From Salinicoccus cyprini (lineage in GTDB: Bacteria > Bacillota > Bacilli > Staphylococcales > Salinicoccaceae): a DNA stretch of 64,000 nt. Made by a program: the position numbers and the translations under genes. The notes under the pieces were generated by a model. It saw only the letters and a program-made list of their open reading frames with translations. It was not told the origin of the DNA and did not search any database. The number at the start of each line of letters is the position of its first letter. Positions within the stretch are counted from its first letter, which is position 1. Location: assembly GCF_007713705.1 (NCBI RefSeq), contig NZ_VMSJ01000005.1, forward strand, positions 167,752 through 231,751. The letters are read 5' to 3'. Shown one piece after another: positions 27,253 to 35,563 of the stretch.

Positions 27253-27933
27253 ATGGCAAGAGTCTTGGTTGTTGATGATGATAAGAACACTTTAAAATTT
27301 GTCCGGTTACATCTGGAAGAAGAAGGATATGATGTAATCGAAGCAACGGATGGAAGGGACGCGTTAAAAAAGCTGAAGACCCTCCCTTGTGATATCGCAG
27401 TAGTAGATGTGATGATGCCTTTTATGGATGGTATATCTTTGACAAAAGAAATTCGGAACACATATGACATCCCAATTATTATTTTAACAGCGAAAGATCA
27501 GATTGATGATAAAGCAGTCGGCTTTGAAGCAGGCACTGATGATTATCTGACCAAGCCTTTCGAAACGAAAGAGCTGGTGTTCAGGATTAAGGCGCTTCTT
27601 CGCCGGTATGTCGATTCTGAGAGTGATAATGATCCAATACGACTTGGGAATATTTTGATTCTTCATGAAAACTACTCAATAAAAATTGATACCAAAACAA
27701 TCAAACTGCCACTTAAGGAATTTGAACTGTTATATTTACTGGCAAAAAATTCTCAGCGTGTTTTCTCCCGTGAACAAATCATCGAAAATGTTTGGGATTT
27801 GGATTTTGAGGGGGATAACCGGACAGTGGATGTCCATATCAAAAGATTGAGGCAACGCTTCAGTCATCTGTCCGTGCCGTTCAGCATCCGTACAGTAAGG
27901 GGCGTAGGTTATACACTGGAGATGAATCAATGA
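27253..27933 (+). CDS. hssR: Haem response regulator HssR (OmpR family)
   Basis: A 226-residue two-component response regulator with receiver domain (acidic pocket VVDDD, phosphoacceptor D52 in VVDVMMP, switch Lys in LTKPFE) and an OmpR-type winged-helix DNA-binding domain (TVDVHIKRLRQRF...IRTVRGVGYTLE). It overlaps hssS by an ATGA, so the pair is co-translated. The partner kinase, the direct repeat upstream of the next operon (29333-29352) and the hrtBA genes identify this as the haem-stress system known from S. aureus, in which HssR activates the HrtAB exporter. Confidence 0.9.
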   Translation: MARVLVVDDDKNTLKFVRLHLEEEGYDVIEATDGRDALKKLKTLPCDIAVVDVMMPFMDGISLTKEIRNTYDIPIIILTAKDQIDDKAVGFEAGTDDYLTKPFETKELVFRIKALLRRYVDSESDNDPIRLGNILILHENYSIKIDTKTIKLPLKEFELLYLLAKNSQRVFSREQIIENVWDLDFEGDNRTVDVHIKRLRQRFSHLSVPFSIRTVRGVGYTLEMNQ

Positions 27934-29318
27934 TGAGATCCTTGTATAGCACTTTTGCTGCAACGACAATAGGCATCATGCTCACCAGTTTCCTGGTCGC
28001 ATTTCTAATTTCAAATGCATACTACCAGCAATATTTGAAACCGGTCAACGATGAGAAAAATACTCGAATTGCTCAGGAGATATCTACTTTCATTGAAGAG
28101 AACCCCGAGATTGCAATGGATGAATATCTGAAAAACATTGCGGATATCGGTTATCAAATCTATCTGTTCGAGACGATGCAGAATGGAATCCTCTACGGTG
28201 CTGAATTCAGAGAAAATGAACTTTCTATAAGTATAGTGCAAGATGTTCTTGATGGAAATATCTATCACGGCATGCGGGAATTTCCACGAGAGACTTTTGT
28301 CACGGGATTTTTTGCCAATGAGCTGGAGAATACCATCGGTGTTCCTGTAAATTATGATGGTGGAAATTACGCAATATTCATAAGGCCGGACATACAGATG
28401 CTATTCAATGAAATGCATCTGTTGTTTGGCTGGTTATTTCTGATCACCATCATCTTAAGCATCATTCTCGTTCTTATTGCCACCAAATATATGGTTCGTC
28501 CTGTGAGCCGTCTGAGCAGGGCGACAAAGATACTATCCTCCGGAAATTATAATGTCGAGGGACTAGAGACAGGAAGGAAGGACGAAATGGGCGAATTGAC
28601 AAACAACTTTGTCAAAATGGCAGAGAAAATACGGCAGAATGAAAATATGCGCAAGGATTTCATATCAAATATTTCCCACGATATACAGTCTCCGCTCTCC
28701 AACATCAAAGGGTATGGTATGCTTTTGAAAAATGAACTGGTTGAGAATGAAAAAGGGCTCGAATATGTACGGATCATTGATGATGAATCCAATCGAATCA
28801 GTTCGATGACCAACCAGTTACTGCTCTTGTCATCACTCGATCAGGAATCGCATATCTTAAAAGTAGAAGAATATAATGTAGGCAGACAGATACGACAGTT
28901 GATTCACAACTATGAATGGAAAATCGACTCGAATAACCTGATGCTCTCCCATGATATCCCGGATGTGGAGATTACTGCTGACCAGGCCTTGATGAATACA
29001 GTGTGGGATAATCTGATTTCCAATGCTCTGAAATATAATAGCACGTTCGGTGAGATCGAGATTGAATTGATGGAGTATGACAAAGAGATAAAGGTGAGTT
29101 TCAAAGATACAGGCATCGGCATGGATGATGCGGTGAAGCAGCGTATCTTCGAGAGGTTCTACAGAGAAGATACCGCGAGATCCCATAGGGTCCCAGGGTC
29201 AGGTCTTGGCTTATCCATTGTCCATAAAGTGATTTCTCTCCATGAAGGGACAATCTGTGTGGAGTCAAACCAGAATGGGCAGGGCAGCATATTCACTGTG
29301 ACACTACCGAAAAAATAA
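27930..29318 (+). CDS. hssS: Haem sensor histidine kinase HssS
   Basis: A 462-residue membrane histidine kinase. Two transmembrane helices (about residues 8-30 and 163-186) flank an extracytoplasmic sensor of about 130 aa. The sensor holds the HssS-type stretch YHGMREFPRETFVTGFFANELENTIGVPV and NYAIFIRPDI, which parallels the S. aureus protein closely from memory. HAMP follows (190-240), then the H box FISNISHDIQSPL with H250, and N/G boxes (NLISNALKYN, DTGIGM, GSGLGLSIV). It phosphorylates HssR in response to haem damage in known systems. Confidence 0.9.
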   Translation: MMRSLYSTFAATTIGIMLTSFLVAFLISNAYYQQYLKPVNDEKNTRIAQEISTFIEENPEIAMDEYLKNIADIGYQIYLFETMQNGILYGAEFRENELSISIVQDVLDGNIYHGMREFPRETFVTGFFANELENTIGVPVNYDGGNYAIFIRPDIQMLFNEMHLLFGWLFLITIILSIILVLIATKYMVRPVSRLSRATKILSSGNYNVEGLETGRKDEMGELTNNFVKMAEKIRQNENMRKDFISNISHDIQSPLSNIKGYGMLLKNELVENEKGLEYVRIIDDESNRISSMTNQLLLLSSLDQESHILKVEEYNVGRQIRQLIHNYEWKIDSNNLMLSHDIPDVEITADQALMNTVWDNLISNALKYNSTFGEIEIELMEYDKEIKVSFKDTGIGMDDAVKQRIFERFYREDTARSHRVPGSGLGLSIVHKVISLHEGTICVESNQNGQGSIFTVTLPKK

Positions 29319-29332
29319 AATGATCCTTCTCA

Positions 29333-29365
29333 GTTCATATTGCGTTCATATTTCGATTATAGAAT
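29333..29365 (+). promoter_or_regulatory. HssR-type direct repeat and promoter of the haem-export operon
   Basis: GTTCATATTGCGTTCATATT at 29333-29352 is a perfect 9-bp direct repeat with 2-bp spacer. This has the same architecture and sequence as the HssR box described for the S. aureus hrtAB promoter. A TATAGAAT -10-like element follows at 29358-29365. It is placed 15 bp after the hssS stop and 48 bp before the next gene, so it should make the downstream three-gene unit haem-inducible. Confidence 0.85.
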
Positions 29366-29399
29366 ATGAAGTATCAATCAACTGAGGAGGATTTTATTT

Positions 29400-29792
29400 A
29401 TGAAAAATCCAAGTAAAGTACTGCTTGTCTTCGCTGGGATGTTTGGCGTAATCGGGGCAGTGATGGGTGCCCATATGGCTGGATCAGGGGGATATGCCTT
29501 CCGTCCAGTGCATACGCACGTTCTCGTGGTCGGCTGGCTGACATTATTCTCATGGGCCGTATTCTATAAGGTCTTCAGCATAAAGAACACACTTCTGACG
29601 AAAATTCATGTATGGACCAGCATCGTCGGCACCACCGGCTTGACGGCAGGGATGTATCTGCATATGGTCAGTCAGATTGAAATGCCGGACATCGTAACGC
29701 TGATTATATATATCGGTGGCGGTGTGGCTGTTCTGATCAGCTTCATACTATTCTTCGCCCAGACACTCATCTACAAACCGGAGAACAATTAA
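29400..29792 (+). CDS. Small four-helix membrane protein resembling part of haem-copper oxidase subunit I
   Basis: A 130-residue protein with four predicted membrane helices (about residues 8-26, 38-59, 68-90, 97-121). Histidines H25, H38, H40, H70 and H88 lie at or in the helices. The block RPVHTHVLVVGWLTLFSWAVFYKVF resembles the PVHAHLNLLGW...FGLYY signature of short proteins that align with haem-binding helices of cytochrome oxidase subunit I. It is the first gene behind the HssR box and is 16 bp before hrtB, so it is very likely haem-regulated. Possible roles are membrane haem binding, buffering or hand-over to HrtAB; this is inference. It is not part of the S. aureus hrt operon as I know it. 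Confidence 0.7.
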   Translation: MKNPSKVLLVFAGMFGVIGAVMGAHMAGSGGYAFRPVHTHVLVVGWLTLFSWAVFYKVFSIKNTLLTKIHVWTSIVGTTGLTAGMYLHMVSQIEMPDIVTLIIYIGGGVAVLISFILFFAQTLIYKPENN

Positions 29793-29808
29793 TGGAGGGG
29801 GGATTAAA

Positions 29809-30840
29809 ATGAAGATGGCGTGGAAGGAAATAATGAAGTCCAAGACAAGATATTTGATCCTTGGATCAATCATCTTTCTGATCAGTCTGCTGACGATGAT
29901 CATTTCAGGATTGGCGAATGGGCTCTCCTACGACAATGCATCTTTAATCAAAGATATGCCAGAAGGTACATTCTATATGCAGGAAGAAGCAGAAGGACAG
30001 TACAACTTTTCAAGTCTTGATGGAGAAACCAGGAATGAAATTGAGGAAGCTTCATCCGATGCCATGTTTTTGTCCATCCAAATGGGAGAGGTCGAAGCTG
30101 CTGATGAAAAGAGGCATGGTGTTGCATTCGTCAGTACAGCCAATAGTGATCATTTCCCTGATGTAGAGGCCAAGCGGCTAGTTCTTGATAATTCCATTAT
30201 GAAAGAGGGAATCAGTGAAGACGAGAAAATGACAAATGGTCTGCTGGATCATTCATTAAAGGTGGATGGATTTACTGATCAGCAAAAGTTCAGCCATGCC
30301 CCTGTTGCCTTCATCAATCATGATGATTTCCAGAATATGTACAGGACGGATGCATTTCAATTAGCTTTCATAGAAGGAAATGAAGCGCCCGTAATCGATG
30401 GATTAAGCCAGTTCACCAACGATGAATTTTTAAATACGATACCAAGCTACAGTGCAGAGCAGTTATCTTTGAATATGATTGTTGTATTTCTATTCGTCAT
30501 CAGCGGAATGTTATTTGGCATCTTCTTTTATATGATCAACGTACAAAAAATCGCAACTTACGGCATATTGAAAGCGGTCGGGGTTAAAACGTCTACACTA
30601 TTCAAAATGATGTGGGTGCAGATGATCATCATTACCATCATTTCTCTGGTGCTCTCAGTCGGAATCAGCCAATTGCTTGGAGCTGTGATGCCTGAAGGAA
30701 TGCCGTTCCTGCTGACATTGAGTTCGTCTTCAATGATGTCCCTTGTCTTCCTGGTGGTCGGTTTTATTGGATCGACAGTATCAGGCATCCAGATCAGTAA
30801 AGTGGAGCCGATGCAGGCAATCAATCAAGGAGGTATGTAA
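29809..30840 (+). CDS. hrtB: Haem export ABC transporter permease HrtB
   Basis: A 343-residue FtsX/MacB-type permease. The N-terminal helix (about 17-38) is followed by a large extracytoplasmic domain (about 40-215) and three C-terminal helices (about 223-247, 263-290, 300-325). The start MKMAWKEIMKSKTRYLILG matches HrtB proteins. HrtB with HrtA removes haem from the membrane. It precedes hrtA with only a 1-bp gap, the reverse of the order in S. aureus, and is preceded by a GGAGGGGG ribosome site. Confidence 0.88.
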   Translation: MKMAWKEIMKSKTRYLILGSIIFLISLLTMIISGLANGLSYDNASLIKDMPEGTFYMQEEAEGQYNFSSLDGETRNEIEEASSDAMFLSIQMGEVEAADEKRHGVAFVSTANSDHFPDVEAKRLVLDNSIMKEGISEDEKMTNGLLDHSLKVDGFTDQQKFSHAPVAFINHDDFQNMYRTDAFQLAFIEGNEAPVIDGLSQFTNDEFLNTIPSYSAEQLSLNMIVVFLFVISGMLFGIFFYMINVQKIATYGILKAVGVKTSTLFKMMWVQMIIITIISLVLSVGISQLLGAVMPEGMPFLLTLSSSSMMSLVFLVVGFIGSTVSGIQISKVEPMQAINQGGM

Positions 30841-30841
30841 C

Positions 30842-31516
30842 ATGGCCATACTCACTATCAATGGATTGGAGAAAACATTCAAGCATGGCAGTACTGAAGA
30901 AAAGATTCTTAAAGGCATTGACCTTGATCTTCCCGAAGGTGAAATCACTGCACTGGTCGGTGCCTCCGGTTCCGGCAAAAGCACCCTGCTGACCATAGTG
31001 GCCGGTTTACAGAAATCAACAAAAGGAGAGATCTTTTTTGCAGATGAAAATTTGACTTCGCTGAACAGCAATCAGGTGAGGAATATACGTGCAAAAAGAT
31101 TTGGCTTCGTTTTTCAGCAGGCTCACCTGGTGCCATTCTTGACGGTTCAGGAACAATTGGGTCTGATGCTGGATACAGCCGAACTAAAGTGGTCTAAGGA
31201 AGAGAGAAGGCAAGAGATCAAAGCTATTCTTAAAAAAGTGGATATGTGGCATCATAGAGATACTTACCCAGACAGTCTATCCGGTGGAGAAAAGCAGCGG
31301 GTTGCCATCGCACGCGCTGTCATTCATCAACCAGAAATATTATTTGCCGATGAACCGACTGCAAGTTTGGACTCAAAGCGATCTAAGGAAGTGATGGAAC
31401 TATTAACATCATTATCAAAAGAATTCAGGATTACAGTTTTAATGGTCACACATGATGAAAGTGCATTGAAATATGCAGATTACACGATAGAGATGAAGGA
31501 TGGATTGATTGAGTAA
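30842..31516 (+). CDS. hrtA: Haem export ABC transporter ATPase HrtA
   Basis: A 224-residue ABC ATPase of the MacB/LolD type. Walker A is GASGSGKSTLL (about residues 39-49), the Q loop FVFQQAHLVPFL, the ABC signature LSGGEKQRVAIARAV, Walker B ILFADEPTASLD, and the switch His in VTHDESAL. The ATG at 30842 is 1 nt after the hrtB stop, so the genes are coupled. It energises haem export with HrtB. No terminator of classical form follows immediately. Confidence 0.9.
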   Translation: MAILTINGLEKTFKHGSTEEKILKGIDLDLPEGEITALVGASGSGKSTLLTIVAGLQKSTKGEIFFADENLTSLNSNQVRNIRAKRFGFVFQQAHLVPFLTVQEQLGLMLDTAELKWSKEERRQEIKAILKKVDMWHHRDTYPDSLSGGEKQRVAIARAVIHQPEILFADEPTASLDSKRSKEVMELLTSLSKEFRITVLMVTHDESALKYADYTIEMKDGLIE

Positions 31517-32167
31517 TCAAAGTGATATGGTTACTTTCACATTCAAACAGTTCTTAGTAATATAATATGGGGTTTCGAAGGAGTGGATTCAAATACAGTA
31601 TGACCCATAAAAAACTCCCACTTGCCGTGGTACCCTTCTAAAGTTGAACTCCCAAATTCAGCTTTAGGGGTGCTTTTTTATGCAGCCATTCAGCATACCA
31701 AGAAAAGCAGCACTCATCATATTATTTATAGAGTCTCTGTATTTCTTTATAGTTCTTTTTTGATATAGTAATCATTTTTATACTCTTCCAGTAAACGATC
31801 GTTTATTGGACGATTTGCCACATCCGTGAAATCGTCCTGTGACTTTAGTAACTATTTTGCATCTATTTTAAGTGTTATTTTGCATACTCAATTTAGAAAC
31901 CCAGCTGTCTTCGTGATAAGCTGAGCTTTTTAACTTTAGTGCAAAATAATATCGAAATTGACACCCAATTTTCACATAACCATCTTTTCTGAATATAATT
32001 AAAATACACCCTAATCATACACTCGAAAACCAGTGAATTCAACACTCTAGTATTGTCTATTTAGGGTCTACCTTGATTAGACATAACTAAATTTAAATTA
32101 AAACCTGTAAATATTTAATAAACAGTCGTTTTTAATAAAGTTTACCCAAGTCATATGGCATCCTCTT
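31517..32167. other. Gene-free, repeat-scarred region after hrtA
   Basis: About 650 AT-rich bp without a gene. Visible: a hairpin TAAAGTTGAA/TTCAGCTTTA with following T-run (about 31638-31680); beside it a minus-strand stretch AGAAGGGTACCACGGCAAG that recalls a T-box end but has no downstream gene; a perfect palindrome TAAACGATCGTTTA (31792-31805) followed by TTGG; and 31902-31945, which resembles 23676-23723. The mixture suggests the footprint of one or more lost mobile elements. Confidence 0.45.
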
Positions 32168-33120
32168 TCATTTTTCACTCTTTTTTGTGAAAAGCAGTAC
32201 TTGGGACACAATGGCAAGTACAGGCAATTCAATTAAAGGTCCGATAACCAAAGCCAAAGCAATGAGTGGCTGGTTGGGAAATGCTGTGACAGCTATAGCT
32301 AAGGCTACCGGAGAATTTCGCGCAATAATCGTCAAACTTAAGCTGACCGAATCTTCATAGGAAAACTTCAAGATTCTTCCCACCAGACGACCTAATACAT
32401 AGTTGATAACAAAAAACATCAAGATAGGTATAATTAAAATATAAATGACTTCCAAGTTATCAAGTAAGTATGAACCTTAAGAAGCGAACATTGCCATAAT
32501 GGCTAATGACAAAAAGAAAATCTGAGCATTGCTAAAAAAGGGTATAACTTTGCTGTTTAAAACTGATTCTTTTTTTCTCAATAGGAATCTCGTAAGGTGA
32601 GAAAGTACGAAAGGAACGATTAATACAATCAATATACTCTCTATAAGTGTCGAGAGGGGTATCGTTTCAATGCTTCCAGCGAACAGTAGTAGATATACAG
32701 GCAAAAACACGACTTGTAGAATCAAATTAATCGGTAGAACCGATGTTGAAAGAGACACATTTCCTTTTGCTATGCCTGTAAATGCCAGATACCAATCCGT
32801 GCAAGGTGTCACCATAAGCATAATGAAACCAATCCATAAAGCCGGATGGTTTGATAAGAAAATAGCCCCTAAACCCCAGGCTAATACTGGTGTCCATATA
32901 AAATTAATGATAGTACTGGATCCAAGGAACCTGATATTTAAAAATGCTTTTTTAGTTGATGCAGTGGAATCGTCAAAAACAATCCATAGAGCATTAAGAA
33001 TAAGAACGGAACAACCAGAGTCTCTGCATATTGTTCAATTACGTCTAATTGTCCTAATAAAAGACCTGAACCAATAGCGAATAGTATAATAAAAGTTTGG
33101 AATTTTTCTAATGTCCCCAT
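32168..33120 (-). pseudogene. Broken arsenite/bile-acid-symporter family (BASS) carrier, arsenic resistance protein type
   Basis: Reading leftward, three pieces join into one carrier of about 315 aa: MGTLEKFQTFIILFAIGSGLLLGQL..., a middle piece with MVTPCTDWYLAFTGIAKGNVSLS, and a C-terminal piece with LTIIARNSPVALAIAVTAFP. These are blocks of the arsenic-resistance branch of the BASS superfamily. Two lesions are visible: a single-base shift in a run of six A (minus strand; 32948-32953) and an in-frame TAA at 32479-32477 (MFAS-stop-GSYLL). The gene starts at 33120 behind AAAAGAGA. No arsenate reductase or arsR is adjacent. The product is almost certainly non-functional unless the A-run allows slippage. 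Confidence 0.8.
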
Positions 33121-33321
33121 AAATAAATCTCTTTTCCATTTAAAAATTTTCTTATAAGATGAACCTTTCTGCAAATCAGTATAATATAATCTATCAATGA
33201 TTGCCTTGATTTCTAATTGAAGTGGTAGGAAAAAGATAGATGCAATTTTATATCAATTAGAATGATAGACTTGATAATACTCATTATTACGAATATCTTG
33301 ACAATAGTGCCAAACATTTTT

Positions 33322-33355
33322 AATATATGAATATATATGAATATAAGCATATATT
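33322..33355 (+). promoter_or_regulatory. Candidate CzrA operator upstream of czrA
   Basis: AATATATG (33322-33329) and CATATATT (33348-33355) form an inverted repeat around ATGAATA-rich sequence, 41 bp before the czrA start. ArsR/SmtB-type zinc regulators bind AT-rich ATATGAA-type palindromes at this position. The exact half-sites are my inference. Confidence 0.5.
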
Positions 33356-33396
33356 AATTGAGAATTATCATTATGACTAGGAAGAGGTGAGCAATC

Positions 33397-33726
33397 ATAA
33401 AAGACATTGAGGAAAACGAAACTGTTTATAACACCAAAGATCTTGATGAAGAAACTTTATTTGTTGTATCTCAGACTTTCAAAGCATTAAGTGATCCGAC
33501 ACGAATCAGAATACTAAATTTGCTTTTTCTTAAAGAATATTCCGTGAACGATATTGCTGAAAACTTACATTTAAGACAATCTACTGTCTCCCACCAATTA
33601 AGGTTTTTGAAAAATTTGCGATTGGTCAAATATAGAAGAGAGGGTACTACTCTATATTATTCCCATGATGATGCACATGTAATGAACATGTTGAAAGAGA
33701 CAATTGATCACGCTTGTCACCACTAA
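33397..33726 (+). CDS. czrA: Zinc/cobalt-responsive ArsR-family repressor CzrA, with an apparent ATA start codon
   Basis: A 109-residue ArsR/SmtB regulator with winged-helix DNA-binding domain ([39 protein letters not shown], wing [10 protein letters not shown]). The alpha-5 zinc site is complete: D92, H94, H105 and H108 in [19 protein letters not shown], matching the S. aureus CzrA ligand set. The reading frame is open to a codon at 33397, which is ATA and lies 6 nt after AGAGGTGA (33383-33390), exactly where a start is expected. No ATG, GTG or TTG lies in frame upstream of the helix-turn-helix. Either ATA is used or the start codon has mutated. It represses czrB in known systems. Confidence 0.82.
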   Translation: MKDIEENETVYNTKDLDEETLFVVSQTFKALSDPTRIRILNLLFLKEYSVNDIAENLHLRQSTVSHQLRFLKNLRLVKYRREGTTLYYSHDDAHVMNMLKETIDHACHH

Positions 33727-33805
33727 ACAAAGAAATATGGGAGAACTATATATATAGAGATCAATTTAACATACCCATCTGCAAATATTAATAGGAGGTA
33801 ATTGG

Positions 33806-34723
33806 ATGAGTCAGGAGCATGACCATACACATGGTACGAACAAAAAGACCTTGATGATCAGTTTCTTCATTATCACAGGATATATGATTATTGAAGCGAT
33901 TGGGGGTTTCTTGACCAATAGTCTCGCCTTACTAGCTGACGCGGGTCATATGTTAAGTGATTCAATTTCGCTGGGTGTTGGGTTGTTGGCTTTTATACTT
34001 GGAGAAAAAGCTGCCGATTATAGTAAAACATATGGATATAAACGGTTTGAAATTCTTGCAGCAGTATTTAACGGAGTTACTCTGGTATTGATTGCCATTT
34101 ACATTTTTTATGAGGCGTACCAACGGTTTACAGACCCTCCTGAAGTGGCCTCTACTGGTATGTTGATAATCGCTACCATCGGATTACTGGTAAATATCCT
34201 TGTAGCATGGCTCCTCATGCGAGGCGGGGATACGAAGGAAAACTTGAATATACGTGCAGCATTTTTACATGTGATCGGCGATCTGCTTGGTTCAGTGGGT
34301 GCCATTATTGCGGCTTTGATGATTATCTTCTTCAACTGGGGCTGGGCAGATCCGATGGCAAGTGTGATTGTCGCAATGCTTGTATTAATAAGTGGGTGGC
34401 GTGTGACAAAAGAGTCCATTCATGTATTGATGGAAGGTACACCCAAAAATGTTGAAATCGATGCAGTGATTAGAACCATAGAGAGTGTTCCTGGTGTGAA
34501 TAACATGCATGATTTACATGTATGGAGTATTACAAGTGGTCAAAATGCACTTTCATGCCATGTGGTAGTGGATGGAAGCATTTCTGTTCAGGAAAGCCAG
34601 GAAATGTTGAAAACAATTGAACAAAAGCTGGAAGACGAGAATATTGGCCATGCAACTATTCAGATGGAAAGTGAAAATCATCCTCATAAAGATTCTGTAA
34701 TGTGCAAGGATGACAATATATAG
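33806..34723 (+). CDS. czrB: Cation diffusion facilitator zinc/cobalt exporter CzrB
   Basis: A 305-residue CDF transporter exporting Zn/Co across the membrane in exchange for protons. The N-terminus has a short His cluster (HDHTHG). Six membrane helices follow, with metal-site residues in LLADAGHMLSDSISL (H and D) and in the second site region FLHVIGDLLGSVGAI (H, D). A C-terminal cytoplasmic domain (about 210-290, VPGVNNMHDLHVWSITSG) carries the usual His residues. It follows czrA by about 80 bp with a good GGAGG site and is closed by a terminator. Confidence 0.9.
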   Translation: MSQEHDHTHGTNKKTLMISFFIITGYMIIEAIGGFLTNSLALLADAGHMLSDSISLGVGLLAFILGEKAADYSKTYGYKRFEILAAVFNGVTLVLIAIYIFYEAYQRFTDPPEVASTGMLIIATIGLLVNILVAWLLMRGGDTKENLNIRAAFLHVIGDLLGSVGAIIAALMIIFFNWGWADPMASVIVAMLVLISGWRVTKESIHVLMEGTPKNVEIDAVIRTIESVPGVNNMHDLHVWSITSGQNALSCHVVVDGSISVQESQEMLKTIEQKLEDENIGHATIQMESENHPHKDSVMCKDDNI

Positions 34724-34764
34724 CATAATCATGAACATTAAATAAGAGAATATATTGCATTATG

Positions 34765-34798
34765 AAAAAGCTGCCATAATATTTATGGCAGCTTTTTT
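34765..34798 (+). terminator. Terminator after czrB
   Basis: AAAAAGCTGCCATA / TATGGCAGCTTTTTT with a 5-nt loop. The arm sequence TTATGGCAGCTT is repeated at about 34893, just before copC. Confidence 0.88.
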
Positions 34799-34920
34799 AG
34801 CACACTTCATTACTATATATTTGACGATTTCATTACAACTCTTACAGCACACATCTTTTTAGTTGATTAAATGATATGATTCCTATATAAATTATGGCAG
34901 CTTGAACAGGAGAATGTTAC

Positions 34921-35550
34921 ATGTTTGATTTAAGAATAATGTATGTGGTTATAGCGGCTACACTGTTATTTGTTGCGATTCCGTTCGAAGAAGCCAGTGG
35001 ACACTCTGTTTTAGAAGCAGCCGACCCAGTGGATGGAGAACAACTCGAAGAAACCATAGATACAATAGAACTCTACTTTAGTACAAAGATTGAAAATGGG
35101 AGCACCCTTTACCTTACGAATGAAGAGGGTCAGGAGCTTCAACCATCAGCTATTGATATAGAAGATGATGAAATGAAAGCAACATTTAAAGATGTGCTCG
35201 AATCAGGAACGTATAGAGTGAATTGGAAGATCATCGGAAGTGATGGGCATTTGATTGAGGATGGGTATTCTTTCTCAATATTGGGAACTGAAGATAGTAA
35301 AATTCAGAAAGGTGTCAATCAAAATGAGAATAATATTAATACCGAAACAAATGATGCCGGTCAGAATAATACTGACTATGGGGTGGGGAATGAACCGAAT
35401 GATCAATCTTCCGGCTCAAAAAATACAACCGGAGAACAGACGGATACCGTAAATGATCGAGTTTCGTTAAGTACTGTAATCATAATTCTTCTTGTAGTTA
35501 TTGGTACAATATTTGCAATCTGGTTATTTACTGATAAACGCAAAAAGTAG
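34921..35550 (+). CDS. copC: Copper resistance CopC-domain protein, membrane-anchored
   Basis: A 209-residue exported protein. A signal helix (about 6-20) ends before a CopC beta-barrel domain (about 28-122). The domain starts with the conserved histidine H28 in GHSVLEAADPVDG, typical of the Cu(II) site, and has SDGHLIEDGYSFSI at its end. An Asn/Gln/Ser-rich linker (about 125-178) and a C-terminal membrane helix (about 183-203) followed by KRKK anchor it on the outside. It is 13 bp before copD, and the pair is thought to mediate copper binding and uptake or transfer. Confidence 0.88.
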   Translation: MFDLRIMYVVIAATLLFVAIPFEEASGHSVLEAADPVDGEQLEETIDTIELYFSTKIENGSTLYLTNEEGQELQPSAIDIEDDEMKATFKDVLESGTYRVNWKIIGSDGHLIEDGYSFSILGTEDSKIQKGVNQNENNINTETNDAGQNNTDYGVGNEPNDQSSGSKNTTGEQTDTVNDRVSLSTVIIILLVVIGTIFAIWLFTDKRKK

Positions 35551-35563
35551 GAGGTGAATTGAA

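Noticed and set aside
27253..31516. Antimicrobial-peptide (BceRS-BceAB) system instead of haem
   Set aside because: The kinase has a large external sensor, unlike BceS; the sensor motifs and the exact HssR-type repeat point to HssRS/HrtAB.
31600..31685. T-box riboswitch on the minus strand
   Set aside because: AGAAGGGTACCACGGCAAG recalls a T-box end, but the specifier stem is not visible and no gene lies downstream on that strand.
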